Of a stretch of 64,000 bases of DNA, positions 35,001-46,963 are shown piece after piece. Numbering within the stretch: the stretch's first letter is position 1; each line of letters starts with the position of its first letter. Origin of the DNA: Usnea hakonensis (lineage: Eukaryota > Ascomycota > Lecanoromycetes > Lecanorales > Parmeliaceae); the NCBI GenBank assembly GCA_013423325.1, contig BLJB01000060.1, forward strand, positions 154,250 to 218,249. Direction: 5' to 3'. The notes beneath the pieces are model-generated. The model was not told the DNA's origin. It did no database searches and saw only the letters and a list, made by a program, of their open reading frames with translations. The position numbers and the translations under genes are program-made.

Positions 35001-35420
35001 CGTGGCCAGCACCGTCATTTTGCCTGTATGACTTCAGATCAGCGTATTCTCCCATGGCTGACAGGCCAACAAAAAACATATTGCGCGTCCAAGGAGAAGA
35101 CTTGGCAGAACGAACTCCTATCAATGCCATGAAACTCGCAAAGACTAAGGAGTTGGCGGCTGCACTTGCGAGGATAAAACACTTATGTACCTGACTCGTG
35201 TCGGAAAGTGCTTTGAATTTCGATTTGTATTGCCAGCTTGTGGGAAGGACACTTACTGGCCAGATTTGTTCGGATTTCTCTTGGAAATACTAGTCTGGGA
35301 CTTGGGCCATTTTTCGGAAGAATCACTGTCGTTGTGACGCACATTTGGACGTCTGAGTGTATTAACAAGGGCGAAAGCGACAGATGACCCGAAGACTACA
35401 GAGGCTATTCGCTGATTCAT
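32010..35420 (-). CDS. plaA: Cytosolic phospholipase A2 (group IV type, PlaA-like)
   Basis: The protein has about 896 aa in eight exons: 35257-35420, about 34903-35194 (5' edge tentative), 34228-34815, 34138-34169, 33333-33981, 32990-33208, 32546-32903 and 32010-32398. Catalytic elements of the cPLA2 fold are present: the oxyanion/Arg loop CGSGGGLRALVAG, the nucleophile serine in GVSGSCWLQTLYNS, and the aspartate in LMDAGMSNNLPIYPLLR followed by VDIIVCFDASAD. Upstream residues FPQWTELGDKITDRIIPQW and GSLAEEIWQEAQD fit A. nidulans PlaA. Exon 4 is only 32 nt (EAGLFDCATYT). Exon 2 is hydrophobic at its start (CFILASAAANSLVFASFMAL) and may be a membrane anchor. There is no C2 domain, as in other fungal members. 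Confidence 0.88.
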
Positions 35421-35911
35421 AACAGAGCTGAGCTGGGTATAGCTACTTGACCTCCTGTTCCTGTTCAGGTTTCCAATGCAAGAAGCCTGGCCGTTGCCAA
35501 GCCACTACTGGTAGCGCTGTTAAGATTACCTTACATCCCACATGGGTTTAGCGGAGGCGATCACCCGAGTTCTATTCTCCAGAGTCCAGACTCGTTCCCT
35601 CGAAACAGTACAGTTCGAGGGGTTGGCGATTCCTATCAGGCGGAGGCTTGCTAACAGGCATCGCAGATTAACTCCAAGTAATGCTGCAGCTCCAGCGTCG
35701 CATCCGAGGGTAAGATCTTGCAGAAGTGTGACTGGTCAAGGTTACTGTCGCCGATCAATGTTCAATGGTAAAGGGTTCATAGTCAAGATCTGAGGCGTTG
35801 ATCATCAACATCGAAATAGAGGGGCATCCAACTGGTAGAGCGTTTTCCATCGTTAGTTTTCTGTTTCAGTAAAAGCACAAGCACAAGCACAAGCACAAGC
35901 ACTAGCAAAAT
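35421..35911. other. Divergent promoter region between plaA and EXO70
   Basis: About 490 bases flanked by outward-facing starts. It ends with a hexanucleotide repeat directly in front of the EXO70 ATG. The short plus frame at 35542-35793 is not protein-like. Confidence 0.45.
35874..35903 (+). repeat. (AGCACA)5 hexanucleotide repeat in the EXO70 5' leader
   Basis: Four perfect AGCACA units plus one ending in T, finishing nine bases before the EXO70 start codon. If transcribed it would be an unstructured CA-rich leader segment. Confidence 0.9.
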
Positions 35912-37994
35912 ATGGCAAAAGTACAAAAAGCTCTATGGGCCGAGGAAAAAGCCGAGGTAGAGGTTCTTCTTGCACAAAGGAATGAGCACGCCAACATTGG
36001 CAGAAGACTTAAGACACTTCAAGCAAGCGTCGAGGGCGGGGGTCGCACCGTCAGGGATGGAATGGGCCAAGTGCACAGCAACACGAACCAGCACCAAATC
36101 AAGATACATAGTATGTTACCAGACAGAAAATCCAACATAGAACCTGACGTCCTGTTCAAGACATAGAAAAACTCATCAAGCACATTAACATGATGCTGGA
36201 GCCAGGACAAGACAAGGGAAAGGAAGAGAGAATCATTCGAGCTGGGTGAGTCAAAACTTCAGACAGCTGTCGCTCTTTCGCTCATTCTCCCCGCTAAACA
36301 TATACATAGACCGGCTCAGGTCGGATTGACGGAGTATTTAAACTCGCTCAAACGTGTGAATCGAGCTCTCGTCGACATGGGCAGTACAAACATGCGTGCC
36401 AATCAACAAGCCATCGGCGACTTCAACGAGCTTTTGGCGGAAGGTAGCAAGAAATTGGAAGAAGTTTATCGCTCCCTACTGCTCGAGTATTCTCAGCCAC
36501 TGGAGCCTCTGCACTATCTTACCAGGGGTAAGCCAAGCCTGACCTTCTTTGCGCAACCTCGGATGCTAATCCACTAAAGAATTGGCCTTCCCGACTTTAT
36601 CAAATGGAATTGCATCAGAGTTGGAGGCTATGGATAAGCACATCTCCTCTCCAAGCGCTCGCAGTACCATCCCTGACCAACGGGAATCACCTTCGGTCCA
36701 GATCTACTCGGATTCTCGTGGTCCTTATCTCCTTGGTAGCCTTCAAAACCTATCTCTAGCATCGATTAGCACCGCGAAGAAAAAGAATCCCGCTGAAATA
36801 TACCGTCAAGGTAGCAATGCCATCAATCAGTATACCAAAGCGATCGATGGCATCTTCCTTGCCGAATACCGAAATATCTCTGCGAGCTTCCCCCGTCACG
36901 ATTGGACCATAGCATTTGAAACCACATGCCGCGGAGCCCTCGCCGAGTTTGCCAAAACTCTGCGCGAGCTCAATATGCACATCAAGTCCAACCTAAGCAC
37001 TGACTGCTTTCTTTCTTACGAGATCATTGAAGTCGTCACGGAGGTAGCGCATCATCTCAACTCCGAGACTGGGGAGCCACTACCCTTCGGTGATGCTCTG
37101 AGACCAGTCCGAGAAATTGCAAAATTCTCACTTCCCGAGCTGCTCGAAGATCAACGACGCCGCATCATGGCCCTGGCTATTCTACCTGCTGATGGCTCGG
37201 CTATACCCTTTACATCTGAAATGATGATACGCCTTCAGACATTTACCGCCTATCCGAAATCACTCTCTTCGATTCTGGCCTCTATAGGAGACGGCAACTG
37301 GACACAGTCGGCATCAGCTAACCGTTCGAACAATTCCTCCACCTCTTTACCTTCGCTCAAATCCCTAGATGTTGGCGCAGACGGCGCCCAACTGTTGACA
37401 CACTACATTCTTGACAATCTCGAGGCACACCTGACTACCCTCGAATCACGTGCTCGTATCCTCCTCAAATCCAAAGCTGTTCATGGTGTTTTCATCTCCA
37501 ACACTGTCGCTCTGATAGACCGTATGATCCGCTCCTCTGACCTCGCCACCTTCATTGGCGCCAATCCGGGCGCTCAATCCAAGATCGACATTTGGCGTAG
37601 GAAAGGTGTCTCCACGTATATGGACGCCTGGCGTGAACCATCAGCGGCGCTCTTGGACTCATACCGCACCAATGCTTCAGGAGCCCGGCCACATTCCGGC
37701 GCCTCTCTTTCTTCAGCTGAAGTGGTCAAATCGCTCGGCAGCAAAGAAAAGGACGCCATCAAAGAGAAATTCAAGCTCTTCAACGCTTCCTTTGACGAGT
37801 GTGTGAAGCGTCATAAGGAGTTGAGTCCTGGAATGGAGAGAGAGGTGAAGAGTGAGTTGAGTAGGGAGGTGGGCCATCAGGTGGAGCCGCTTTATGCACG
37901 CTTTTACGATCGCTACGAGGCCCTGGACAAGGGGAAGGGCAAGTATGTCAAATATGATAAGGGCTCGCTGGCTGCAGCGCTGGCATTGCTCTAA
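35912..37994 (+). CDS. EXO70: Exocyst complex subunit Exo70
   Basis: Exo70 tethers secretory vesicles to the plasma membrane at growth sites. The protein has 636 aa in exons 35912-36110, 36167-36245, 36310-36527 and 36580-37994, close to yeast Exo70 (623 aa). The N-terminal coiled coil starts KALWAEEKAEVEVLLAQRNEH. The segment IKHINMMLEPGQDKGKEERIIRAG (shown over an exon junction) and GLTEYLNSLKRVNRAL are conserved. The helical-bundle body ends with RFYDRYEALDKGKGKYVKYD, the basic C-terminal patch used to bind PI(4,5)P2. The repeated VPSTYMDAW-like motif (VSTYMDAWREPSAALLDS) is also seen in fungal members. The protein is complete, with no odd residues. Confidence 0.95.
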
Positions 37995-38616
37995 AAAACC
38001 GAGTGAGGGATGTATCCCGTATGATGCTGCCTTGACATATCCCATCTCGAGATTGAATGAGGCGGATCAATGGACTGCCGAACGGCCTTGATAAGGGACG
38101 TGATATGGTATGTACGATTTGACATGCAGAGCACAGCGACTGTTAGTCACTTGCTATCTGTGGTGAACACGGCGTGTGAGAGGCATGTGTGAACTTCAGT
38201 ATTTGGCTATAAAGTTCGTGATACTAATCATTCGACTACTTGCTGCAATGGGGTATCAAATCTATGCCAACGCCATATTTTCTTCCAAGTCAATCAATAA
38301 TGCCTCCGCTCAAGCATGACTCAACCCCAGTAACAACCTTCGTTCCGCTTGAATCTTACGCAGGTCGAAGGGCTGCTTTGGTTGCGTAGCTGAAAGTGAG
38401 AAGGATCACTTAGATGTCGATTCATGAATCATATCGTCAAATAAAAAGGATAGTAGAAATGTAATAGACCAATAAGATGGGGCGGACAATATCGAGAGTA
38501 GAGTGCTTCTGCTGCTCACTGACCTGTCGACATTGTCGGATAGTTGGGTGGTGTTTTCCAGTGGACTTTGATCATTTTCCGAATATGAAACTGATAATGA
38601 ATCGAAGACATACTAT
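37995..38616. other. Convergent region between EXO70 and the SNF2/RING gene
   Basis: About 620 bases between two 3' ends. A plus frame at 38477-38725 is antisense to the end of the next gene. No repeat or RNA gene is apparent. Confidence 0.4.
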
Positions 38617-41600
38617 CTACCTGAAGAGGCTCCTGAGCTCATCCAATTTGCGCTTTGCTGCTTCAGCCTTGTCAATTTTTCCACGATTCATACTGAGATC
38701 GGCGAGATTCTGCTTCTTGCGCTGAAGATCCAGCATCTTCTCCTCGAAGCTATCCTTCATGATGAAGCGATACGTGAAGACCTCGCGTCTCTGACCCAAA
38801 CGATGAACTCTATCAACCGCCTGAGCCTCAGCAGCTGGATTAAATTGCGGTTCCATGACGTAAACTTTGGATCCAGTGGTTAAGTTGAGACCTAAACCTC
38901 CCGCCATGATGGAGATAAGTATGACACATACTGTTTCATCATCTCGAAACGCGTCGAGAGCAAGGTTACGGTTCTTGCGACTCATTTTGCCGTCCAGACG
39001 AACAAATTTGACATCTTTGTCTTCGAGCGCGATCTGGATCAGATCGAGGTTGGCAGTCCAGCCTGAAAATACAACGCTCTTGATGGGCTGTTCACCAGTT
39101 GGTAGACTCCGACTCTCAACTTCGGACTTCCTCAATTCCTCTAAAAGTGCTTTGACTTTAGTATGTGGACCACCATATCTTCCCATGATCTTTGCGTGAC
39201 GGGGATTCTCTCGAGCCAAAGCTCTGGACTCTTCGGCGGCTTCGATGCCGTCCCTAGTAAGTTCGAAGAACGATGTTCGTAAAATCTGCTCGCAAAAGGG
39301 GCACTTGAAGCGATGGTCCGCCGAAGAATTTTGCACAATTGAACTCTTGATAGCGTCCATACACTGTCTGCAGACAATCTGATAGCATGGCAACATGCAT
39401 CCAAGTACATCATCGTTACCGCTTGGTGTATCTTCTCTATCCTTGACGATGATCTTACGCGTACATTGGACGCAGGTGTCGGAGTCAGTGTCTCTGAAAA
39501 GCATAAGCATCTCGTAAGCTTGTTTTGGACTGAGAGCGGGCCGATCATCCTCTTCTTCATCGTCAAGAGTAATGGCATTATCGAAACTGAAACCTTCGGT
39601 GACTTTGAGATCGTCTTCGCTGAGGAGCTCACGACCATGAGCGCAGAGTAGACGAAGTCGCATGATTGCTCGAAGGATGTGGGCATATGTCTTGCCGCCC
39701 AAGCTCTTTTTCTGCTCACCAGCAATGACCTTCAATGTATTCTGAGAATCCTTTGCGAACCAATCGTAAAGACCGAATTCCTCTTCCGTGAAAGGCAATT
39801 TGATAACGTGATCATGGCGGCCGGGAAGATCAATGCGATCTTTGAGACGTCGAAGAGTGATACTGTCCACTAGAAGTCGCAGCTTTGGTATAATTTCGGG
39901 GTCTGCGCTCTTGAACGGAGCAAGAATGAAATGAGAGAAGCCACCCTTGTCAAAGGGCTGAATGCGCAAGAATTTAATCAACGCTCCTAAGTCGTCCAAT
40001 CTGTTCTGGACCGGAGTACCCGTCACAGCCCATCTGCGCTGAGCCGAAAGTGCGCAAATAGCCTGAGATTGACGGGTAGATTGCTCGCGGATCATGTGCG
40101 CCTCGTCAAGCACAATACGGAAGAAATTCGTTTGCAGCAATGGTTCGATGTCCTTGCGTTTAGCGCGTCCTCCATACTCGCTAGCCACAATGCTGTAAGT
40201 CGTAATTACAAGATCATACTGGGCCAAAGTATCAATATCTGTGATGCGGTTGGCACCATGATAAACATAGTATTTCAACGCCCCAGCCTTGATGTGAGTA
40301 GCGATCTGATCTTCCCAATTCGCGAGAGTACTTAAGGGAGAGACAAGTAGCGTGGTTTTCGAGTTTCGAATCAAGGTCCTATCACCATCCATTTTTGGCA
40401 AGTATCCGGTCTCTTCCCATTCCTTGGCTACATCCAAACTTCCGACTATGAGAGAGAGAATAGTCAGAGTCTTACCTAAACCCATCATGTCTGCTAGAAT
40501 TCCTCCGAGCACTTCGGGCGGCTTGTTGCGCTCTTCTGTGCCGGTGATGACGTTGTAGTAAGTAGGTGACCCATTAGGCCGAAATCTCAAGCGCCATAAC
40601 GACTTGGTGTCTTCGTCATTGTCGCTGTAAACACGCTTTTCTTCCTTTTTGGAGAGGAAGTAAAGGCCTTGTTTTTGATGGCGGAGCAACGGGGTTGTGA
40701 TGCGAGGATCGGCCTCCATTTCCGGCAGATTCTCTGATTGCTCAAGGGAATCAAACATTCCGGCGATATCGTTGTGGATCTCTTCTGCAGTACGAACAAC
40801 GTAACCTGGAGCTGTACGGGACGGGTTCTGTGCGCCCCCAACAGAAGTTCGCGGAAGCAGGTCGGCAGGTTGATGTGGGTTCAAAATCTCTATTCCGTTG
40901 TCTACCATGAATGGAGGCCCGAGCAAGACGCTTCTTTGCCTAAGAAATTTACCCATCGGTTGAGCCTTCAATTTCGGACCGTATAAGTTGATAGTAATGT
41001 CAAAATACTCGGAACACTCCTTGCCCGGGTATTCGTTAACCTGCCTCTTCCTAATGGGTATCCTAGCCTGCGTTCGGAATCGAGGATTTTTGGAGTCCAT
41101 TATTTTTGCAAGAGCCAATGAGGTCTTCAAATCGACATTGCCGAAGTCTTTTCCCATTGGATCAAGGACGCGAATGATATTGTCTTTTCCAGGAAAACGC
41201 TTGAGTTGTAATCGCATGGCAGGCCAGTCGCCCTTACTGATGTAGACAGCTTTACCACTGGGGCACGGCAATTGATGAGCTTGAACCTTTGTATGTTGTA
41301 AGCGACCATAGCACACTTCCTTTTCCTGGCTGTCGCCCACAACGACGACTTCTTCCTCTTCATCGTCTGATGTACCAGCTAGCGTCAGTACTGCGGAACA
41401 TTTTGCTTGAGTATAATATACGTACCCCCAGTCAAATCTACAACGCCGTTGACAGTCCCTGACTCCGCGATCCCTTGCTTCTTTTTCTCTTTCAAGTAGT
41501 CTCCAATCTCTCCTCCCCCTTGGCCTCCGCCAACAAAGCCGACTCTCTTGTCCTCTTCGACATCGAAATCGCCATACTCAACTTTCGGCTTCTTCTGCGG

Positions 41601-42167
41601 ACGCTGTTCACGCTGCGAAACGTTATGCACTTTCTCGATCAAGTTGCCCATACCCCGACCATCCCAGTCCTCAAGATCTCTTTTGTGTGAGCCATTCACT
41701 TTGCTTTTGATGGGATCGCCGTTGTTCTCGGGAGCTTTGCCATTAAGCTGTGTATTGGAGGGACTCGGTTGGGCTGACGAGGAATCAATCAAAGTACTCT
41801 TCGGATCCCTTTGCCGTTGGTCTTTGTTGAAGCCTTTCGGATCAAGAAGGCGGCGTGGATCAAACGTGCTAGGGGCCGCTTGCTCCGAATTTCTGGGATT
41901 TTGAGAGCTCATGGTCTTCTTGCCTTTTTTTGCAAAAGTATCGTCAGCATTATCCGCTGATTGTTGTGATACAATCTCAGATACACTAGGTGTCTCAGAA
42001 GGAGATTCCAGAGGATTGGGCTCGCTGTCACGACGAGCTGAGAGAGAGTAAAGTTCAGGGTGAGATGAGATTGGAGTACCAGTAGACAAATAATTATTCG
42101 GGGTTTGGGGGTCTGTCTCAGTTGCAGTTGGAAGGCGAGTATCGTTGATGCCTGTAAAGGATGCCAT
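38617..42167 (-). CDS. SNF2-family ATPase with RING-like insert, HLTF/Rad5-like
   Basis: The protein has 1167 aa in exons 41426-42167 and 38617-41378. An upstream in-frame Met (42188) would add seven residues. The N-terminal 270 residues are disordered and Ser/Pro-rich. CYGRLQHTKVQAHQLP starts a region (about 270-440) in the place of the HIRAN domain of HLTF/Rad5; the match is too weak for me to claim one. Helicase motifs: GGILADMMGLGKTLTILSLI (about 540), VLDEAHMIREQSTRQSQ, VTGTPVQNRLDDLGAL, FSGWTANLDLIQIAL, IMAGGLGLNLT and QAVDRVHRLGQRREVF. A zinc-finger-like insert near residue 880 has CVQC, LPCYQIVCRQC and CPFC: it fits a RING but with Gln instead of the usual His. Likely role: chromatin remodelling or post-replication repair in the nucleus. 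Confidence 0.88.
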
Positions 42168-42815
42168 CTGGTGAGGTAGACGCCTCAAGGGAAGACGTCG
42201 AGTCTGTAGTCATGTACGGAGGTTTGGCCGAGAAGTGGTAGTATGAGGTAGTGGATGAAGAAAGGACTGTGAGGTAGACAGGGTAGTTGAAATAGACAGG
42301 CTGAGCATTGTGATAAAAGGCATGAAGTAAGTGACAAAAGAAGGAGGTGAATGATTCGAGTCACTCGATTTACATTTTCACATCTTCTCTTTGTTATCAC
42401 GTATTATTATGCCATGCAGTAACATCCATGAGGTAAAGTAATGCAGTAGCGTCTCCGTCACGGAGACTAAGGTAAGGTAAGTACGGTACCTACCTTACCT
42501 AAAGTGAGGTACCGTACTTTACCTTGCTAGGGTTGGCATACGCGACAGCTTACCTAATGCTAATGTAGCTTAAAGAGCACCAGACACGGAATTGCGACTT
42601 TTTCAATAATGAAGGTCAAATTATTTTCACATATATACACATAGTATTAACCGGTCTTCGATGAGCCTGTCAGACTGTACCTGATATTCCCGTATGCTAG
42701 TCATGTCATGTGATGCGTCGTGCTCCATCCCCCTCCCAGCTGTACTCTGCGCTACCCATGCCCAGTCTTGTGCACTCGTACGAGCGCTTCATAGGATCCA
42801 GAATCATCTAATAGT
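42168..42815. other. Intergenic region between LSB6 and the SNF2/RING gene, with palindromes
   Basis: About 650 bases, serving as the promoter of the SNF2/RING gene and the 3' end of LSB6. Two inverted repeats near its centre are listed separately. No coding sequence is supported. Confidence 0.45.
42451..42525. repeat. Two adjacent inverted repeats (potential hairpins)
   Basis: GTCTCCG-tca-CGGAGAC at 42451-42467 is a perfect 7-bp stem. Directly after it, 42474-42491 (aaggtaagtacggtacct) pairs with 42507-42525 (aggtaccgtactttacctt) with one bulged base, enclosing TACCTTACC-type sequence that can itself pair with the flank. The repeat lies about 300 bases upstream of the SNF2/RING start. Confidence 0.8.
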
Positions 42816-45240
42816 CTAACACCATGTGAATACAGGGTTCTTGCTTTTGACCGCTTCCAGCCTTTCCACAATTACTTTTCGCTGATTTCCTTCCATGCCC
42901 TCAGCAGCCGAGTAGCCTAGATCTCCTTCTAGATCATCTCCATCGCCTAGGAAGCCTCCACCAGGTCTGGTCGAGGAAGAGTACCGCCGCCTATGGCTAC
43001 TCCTGTTTGCATTCTTTCCGTGTCCTTCAAAACTGAGTCGAGTCTTGGATCTCGTGGCACTCGGTCTAGTATTGTTCGCATGCACCATTTTTGCCTCGTC
43101 CAGCTCGGATCGGTGGTCCCATAGTGGCCCATGCACAGTCGCTGGGCTCTCCGCTCCATGAGCTATCTGGCCAAGATCCGACGTGCTGTTGTTGCGTGAT
43201 AGATCGAAGCGGTTTGGATTTGGTAGATCAGTTGTAGGCGATGATAGGCCAAGGAGATCGTGTTGTGGCTGTGGCGCAGAGGCATTTGCTGCGCTTATGT
43301 CCATCTCCTCTTCTTCCATACTTTTCCGTACCTCATTCTCCCTCCGTCTTCGCATCTCAGAAGAAGGCATTCGCATAGGAACAGCAACAGGTATATCAAC
43401 GAGGTCATCCCACACGCATACACGCGTGCGCCGAGTCAACTCGAGTGGGCCGTGATCCGATGTTTTCAGCGTCTCAACCACATTCCATGCTTGCCCTTTC
43501 ATTACGGCTATCTGCCGAGCAAACATTTTCTCCTTGAAATCAGAGTCTTGGCTAAAGATTCGGCGGAGGGCTAGTTGTGTATCACTCCACCATTTCGTAG
43601 AAGTGAGTAGTGGAAGGAAATGGTCTCGAGTCTTCTGCGAGAACGGTTGACCAATAAGAGAAACAGGGAGGAAGAGCCAGCCAAATGGGAAGCTGCGCCA
43701 CTATGAAGCAGTCAGCGCAGACTCGTATAATACGTGAAGTCTTACTTACAGCGTCCGGGTGCTTCCATGGCCAGGACAAACTGTTGTCGATGGCCCCAAT
43801 CGCAATGGAAGCACCGTTTCCAGACTCGGGACACAGAGGCGTGTCTGGCCTGCTCGCAGTTGACATTGCTTCTTGGCGTCTATAAGGGGAGGGACCGAGC
43901 TTTTGATTCCCTTCGCTGTTGCTTGAATTTATCGGAACAGGCCGCTCATTAGGATTGCCGTTCACGTGTGGCGATTCCGCAACAATAGAGACCTCTTGAG
44001 TTGCCTCGTCTACTCTTATCATCCAATTGTCCAAGCCTCGGTCTGTGTTTCTCATGATATAGTCTAAAATCACGAGCTTTTCCAGCTCCTCTCGGAAAGC
44101 TTGTTTTAGTGGGTCGGTCCATGAGAACACTTTATCCTGGGCTTGGGATTCTTCATTGCCATTCATGGACCGGATCTCGCTTTGGATCTCTTCTTCATCC
44201 TCTGACGGAGCGCTACCGGGCCTGCAAGTCTCCGTCCAAGGTTTCTTTCTCCATCCTGGCGCATCGTCTGGTCGAAAGCCTGAACTGACTTGATCGGGCC
44301 ATGGGTGATCCCGCAGAAATAGATTCGCGTCTTTGAAACCCTTGAGAAAGACCTGAAAGCTCCCAACCTTCGCGGGTAAAGGTTTTCGTTTTCGATAGTA
44401 TGCAGACTTGTCCCAAAAATCGTAATGAAATGATTTAGAGGAGAGATAGACAATGTCGGTGTAGGGCACCAAATTCGTTCGTAGTCTACTATCCAACACG
44501 TAGGCAGCTGCCTCGGAAACGTAAGACAGATTGGGTATAAGACATGCTCTGCCAAAAAAGCAAGGAAATAAGTTTCGATGTAGCCATTTGGTCCATTTAG
44601 GATTTCTTGACGCGTAAGGCTCCTCGTCTTTTGGTTTGAACACCCCAACAACCTTGCCGTTGCTATTGCGAGCAAAGTAGCTACCTGAACTCCCTTGCGA
44701 GATCATCTTGGGATGTACGCCAAGCTCGATGGCGACTTTGACACTCTCCACCACATCGTCGAAGCCCATTTTTGTCATCCTGTCTCCTTGAGTCTCGCTA
44801 ACATCCGACGCAAGAGTTTCTGCACTTGCTGGGCGTAAACCTTCAGGAGCCTGAAACACCGAGTGCTTGATTTCCAATTGTTCCTCTTCTTTCGTCTTCC
44901 CTCTCACCCTGCTAATTTTGAACTTTGACGCTATTTCTTCCGCCCATCTCTCCAACCTAGCATTTATTGCTTTGATGTCCACACCCGATGAACTTCTTCG
45001 CAGGCGCCGTCTTCCTGAATTCGATCGTCTCTGATATTTGGCAGAGCTCTCACTGAGATCCGCATGCATTGGTCCATGGGGTTGTGGTTGAATGGGGGCA
45101 TAACGAGGTGCTGAGAGGGTGGATATCGCTCGAGGGGCTCGGATAGCGTCGTCTTCCTCGGAGTCATCTAGATATGCATTTTCATCATCTGCTTGAGCTA
45201 TCCGGGCATAACCTGAAGTTGGAGGTCTGTGTCGAGGCAT
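42816..45240 (-). CDS. LSB6: Type II phosphatidylinositol 4-kinase
   Basis: The enzyme makes phosphatidylinositol 4-phosphate on vacuole and plasma membranes. It has 791 aa in exons 43750-45240 and 42816-43700. The start at 45240 (MPRHRPPTSGYARIAQ) is conserved in fungal Lsb6; an upstream Met at 45288 is less likely. The kinase domain begins near residue 165: GSSGSYFARNSNGKVVGVFKPKDEEPY (nucleotide loop and the lysine of VFKPKDEEPY; here shown in pieces GSSGSYFA and VGVFKPKDEEPY). It continues with VLDSRLRTNLVPYTDI, GSFQVFLKGFKDA, and the catalytic block LVILDYIMRNTDRGLDNWMIR, interrupted by a Ser/Pro-rich insertion of about 90 residues before WPWKHPDA-WRSFPFGWLFLP. The C-terminal 200 residues are disordered with a poly-Arg/Ser stretch. 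Confidence 0.95.
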
Positions 45241-45817
45241 AATTCTTTTATAGTTAAAGGTGTCTCTCAGCGGATTTGGACTTGGCAAGATTGGATCTTG
45301 AAATTCCGAGATTTACTGCCATCCGGGAAGAGCCGTCAATCATTGAGATTTCCCCACACTCTTCGAATTTCCTCATTGTAAAAGACAATTATACAGGATG
45401 CTCTAGGAGACACCGACGCGAGTCTAGTACTCGAGAAATGCATAGTAACATGAAATATTTCCCTGAGACTAATGAATCCGTCACGATTGTCAATTACTGG
45501 CGAAGCCACCAACCTCGCTTTGTTCCACAATGGCTCTACCTGATGTATCCTCATCTCAAGAATACTGAATTGTGCTTTTACCCGGGCCAAGGATCCACTG
45601 TTGATACAGAGGGACTCATGAATGGACTCTAGTTTCGCGAATTGCAAAAGCCATTGCAGCTGCGTCGCCATCAGAAAGCGGATCACAATGGTATGAGATG
45701 TCTGCAGCGCAAACGGGCATTCTCATTGCCGAGACAAACTACCTACTTTATCTACTCCAGCCGCCCGGTATATCCAGTTTTCCATGCTATATACAATAAG
45801 AAGCATGAATTTGCTTC
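45241..45817. other. Intergenic region between SPC24 and LSB6
   Basis: About 580 bases between two minus-strand genes. A plus frame at 45276-45632 (118 codons) is antisense to the LSB6 promoter and shows no family features. Confidence 0.4.
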
Positions 45818-46587
45818 CTAGTGCATAGTTTGCCAAAAATAATTTGAATAAAAGAATCTGGAGAATTTCGGGTCGATGTTGATGACGTGCACGTCGCCTT
45901 TGCAGTTGTTCCTGATTACCGCTCTGTTGTAGTTGCCCACAATATCGGCTTCTACATCAATACCAAGGGATCGATAGACCTTGAGCTTTAGTCTACATTT
46001 GCAGTAATTAGCAGTGAATCGAATACTCCCTGTAGCTTCGAAGACACTTACATTGTAGGATTGTCCACATCTCTCCTCGCCTTCGCCATGTCGTCTCCTT
46101 CCACACCTTCGACCTCCAAGTCTTGCAGTCGGCTCCTCAGACCTTCCAGCTCCTGTTCGAGCCTCTCTCCTTCAATTTCGAGGTCTGAGGCTGCTTTTGC
46201 AGCACGGAATTTCCGAGTATCGAGCTCGATTATTTGTGACGCATGATCTGTACTGCTTTGTGCAGAGACAGTTTCGCGGTGCTGCTGTGACAAAGTCGCA
46301 AGATTGCGGGACAATTCTGTGTGGTTGATCAGTTTTGAACATTTTGCAAAGATCGAGGAGAAATTACCTACTCTTCAGCGCGTTCTCGGCTTCCCGTATG
46401 CGTAGATCACGAGCTTGCTGAAGGGTTGAGAGAGATTCATTTATGCGGCCGATGGCGATCTTGTCAGTGTCGATGTGAAAATTGGCCATGGTGCTTTGCA
46501 CAAGCTTCAAGTAGATTAGTATAGCAAAGTCTCAAGTGCCATCTAACAAAGACCTCCTACCATGGCTGGGTCCTCATCAAATAGCAT
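45818..46587 (-). CDS. SPC24: Kinetochore protein Spc24 (Ndc80 complex)
   Basis: Spc24 pairs with Spc25 and links the Ndc80 complex to the inner kinetochore. The protein has 199 aa in exons 46561-46587, 46372-46504, 46052-46316 and 45818-45992. Exon 1 encodes only MLFDEDPAM, matching the LDEDPA start of fungal Spc24. The coiled coil covers residues about 25-130 (ARINESLSTLQ-like IGRINESLSTLQQARDL; KLSRNLATLSQQH; EGERLEQELEGLRSRLQDLE). The globular head starts LKLKVYRSLGIDVEAD and ends NIDPKFSRFFYSNYFWQTM, a signature of the family. The 376-base region upstream is shared with divergent FIS1. Confidence 0.93.
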
Positions 46588-46963
46588 TTTGAATATTGGG
46601 CAGAGAGTGTGATTGGTATCGTCACTCAAGGGATAATCTTGATAAATAAAGATTTCAGAATAGACGGGCTCGTCGTTACTCCAACAGCGATGCCGGTCGC
46701 GAGGTGTGCGTCCTTTGATTACTTTAAATTGCTTAGAATGTAGCAAGATACCATGCCAAAAAGTAAACAAACGAAGATCGACAACCTGGAGCATCCCGCC
46801 GGCAACTAGCAGGGCTAGCGTCCAACGCCACATGAGTGGCGCGGAGTTGCGGAGCAGGTACTTCAATAATTCTATTACTGTTGCCTACCTTACTTACACA
46901 TTTACTCCTTTTCTTAGTTGACTACCGTTATTTCCTCACTTACCTTGGTCTAGAGCTGCTGGG
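46588..46963. other. Divergent promoter region between SPC24 and FIS1
   Basis: About 376 bases between two outward-facing starts. Open frames on both strands here (for example minus 46543-46866) overlap exon 1 of SPC24 and are not supported. It probably carries both promoters. Confidence 0.45.

Noticed and set aside
45276..45632. 118-codon plus-strand frame between SPC24 and LSB6
   Set aside because: It is antisense to the LSB6 5' region, has no family features, and a gene here would overlap the LSB6 promoter.
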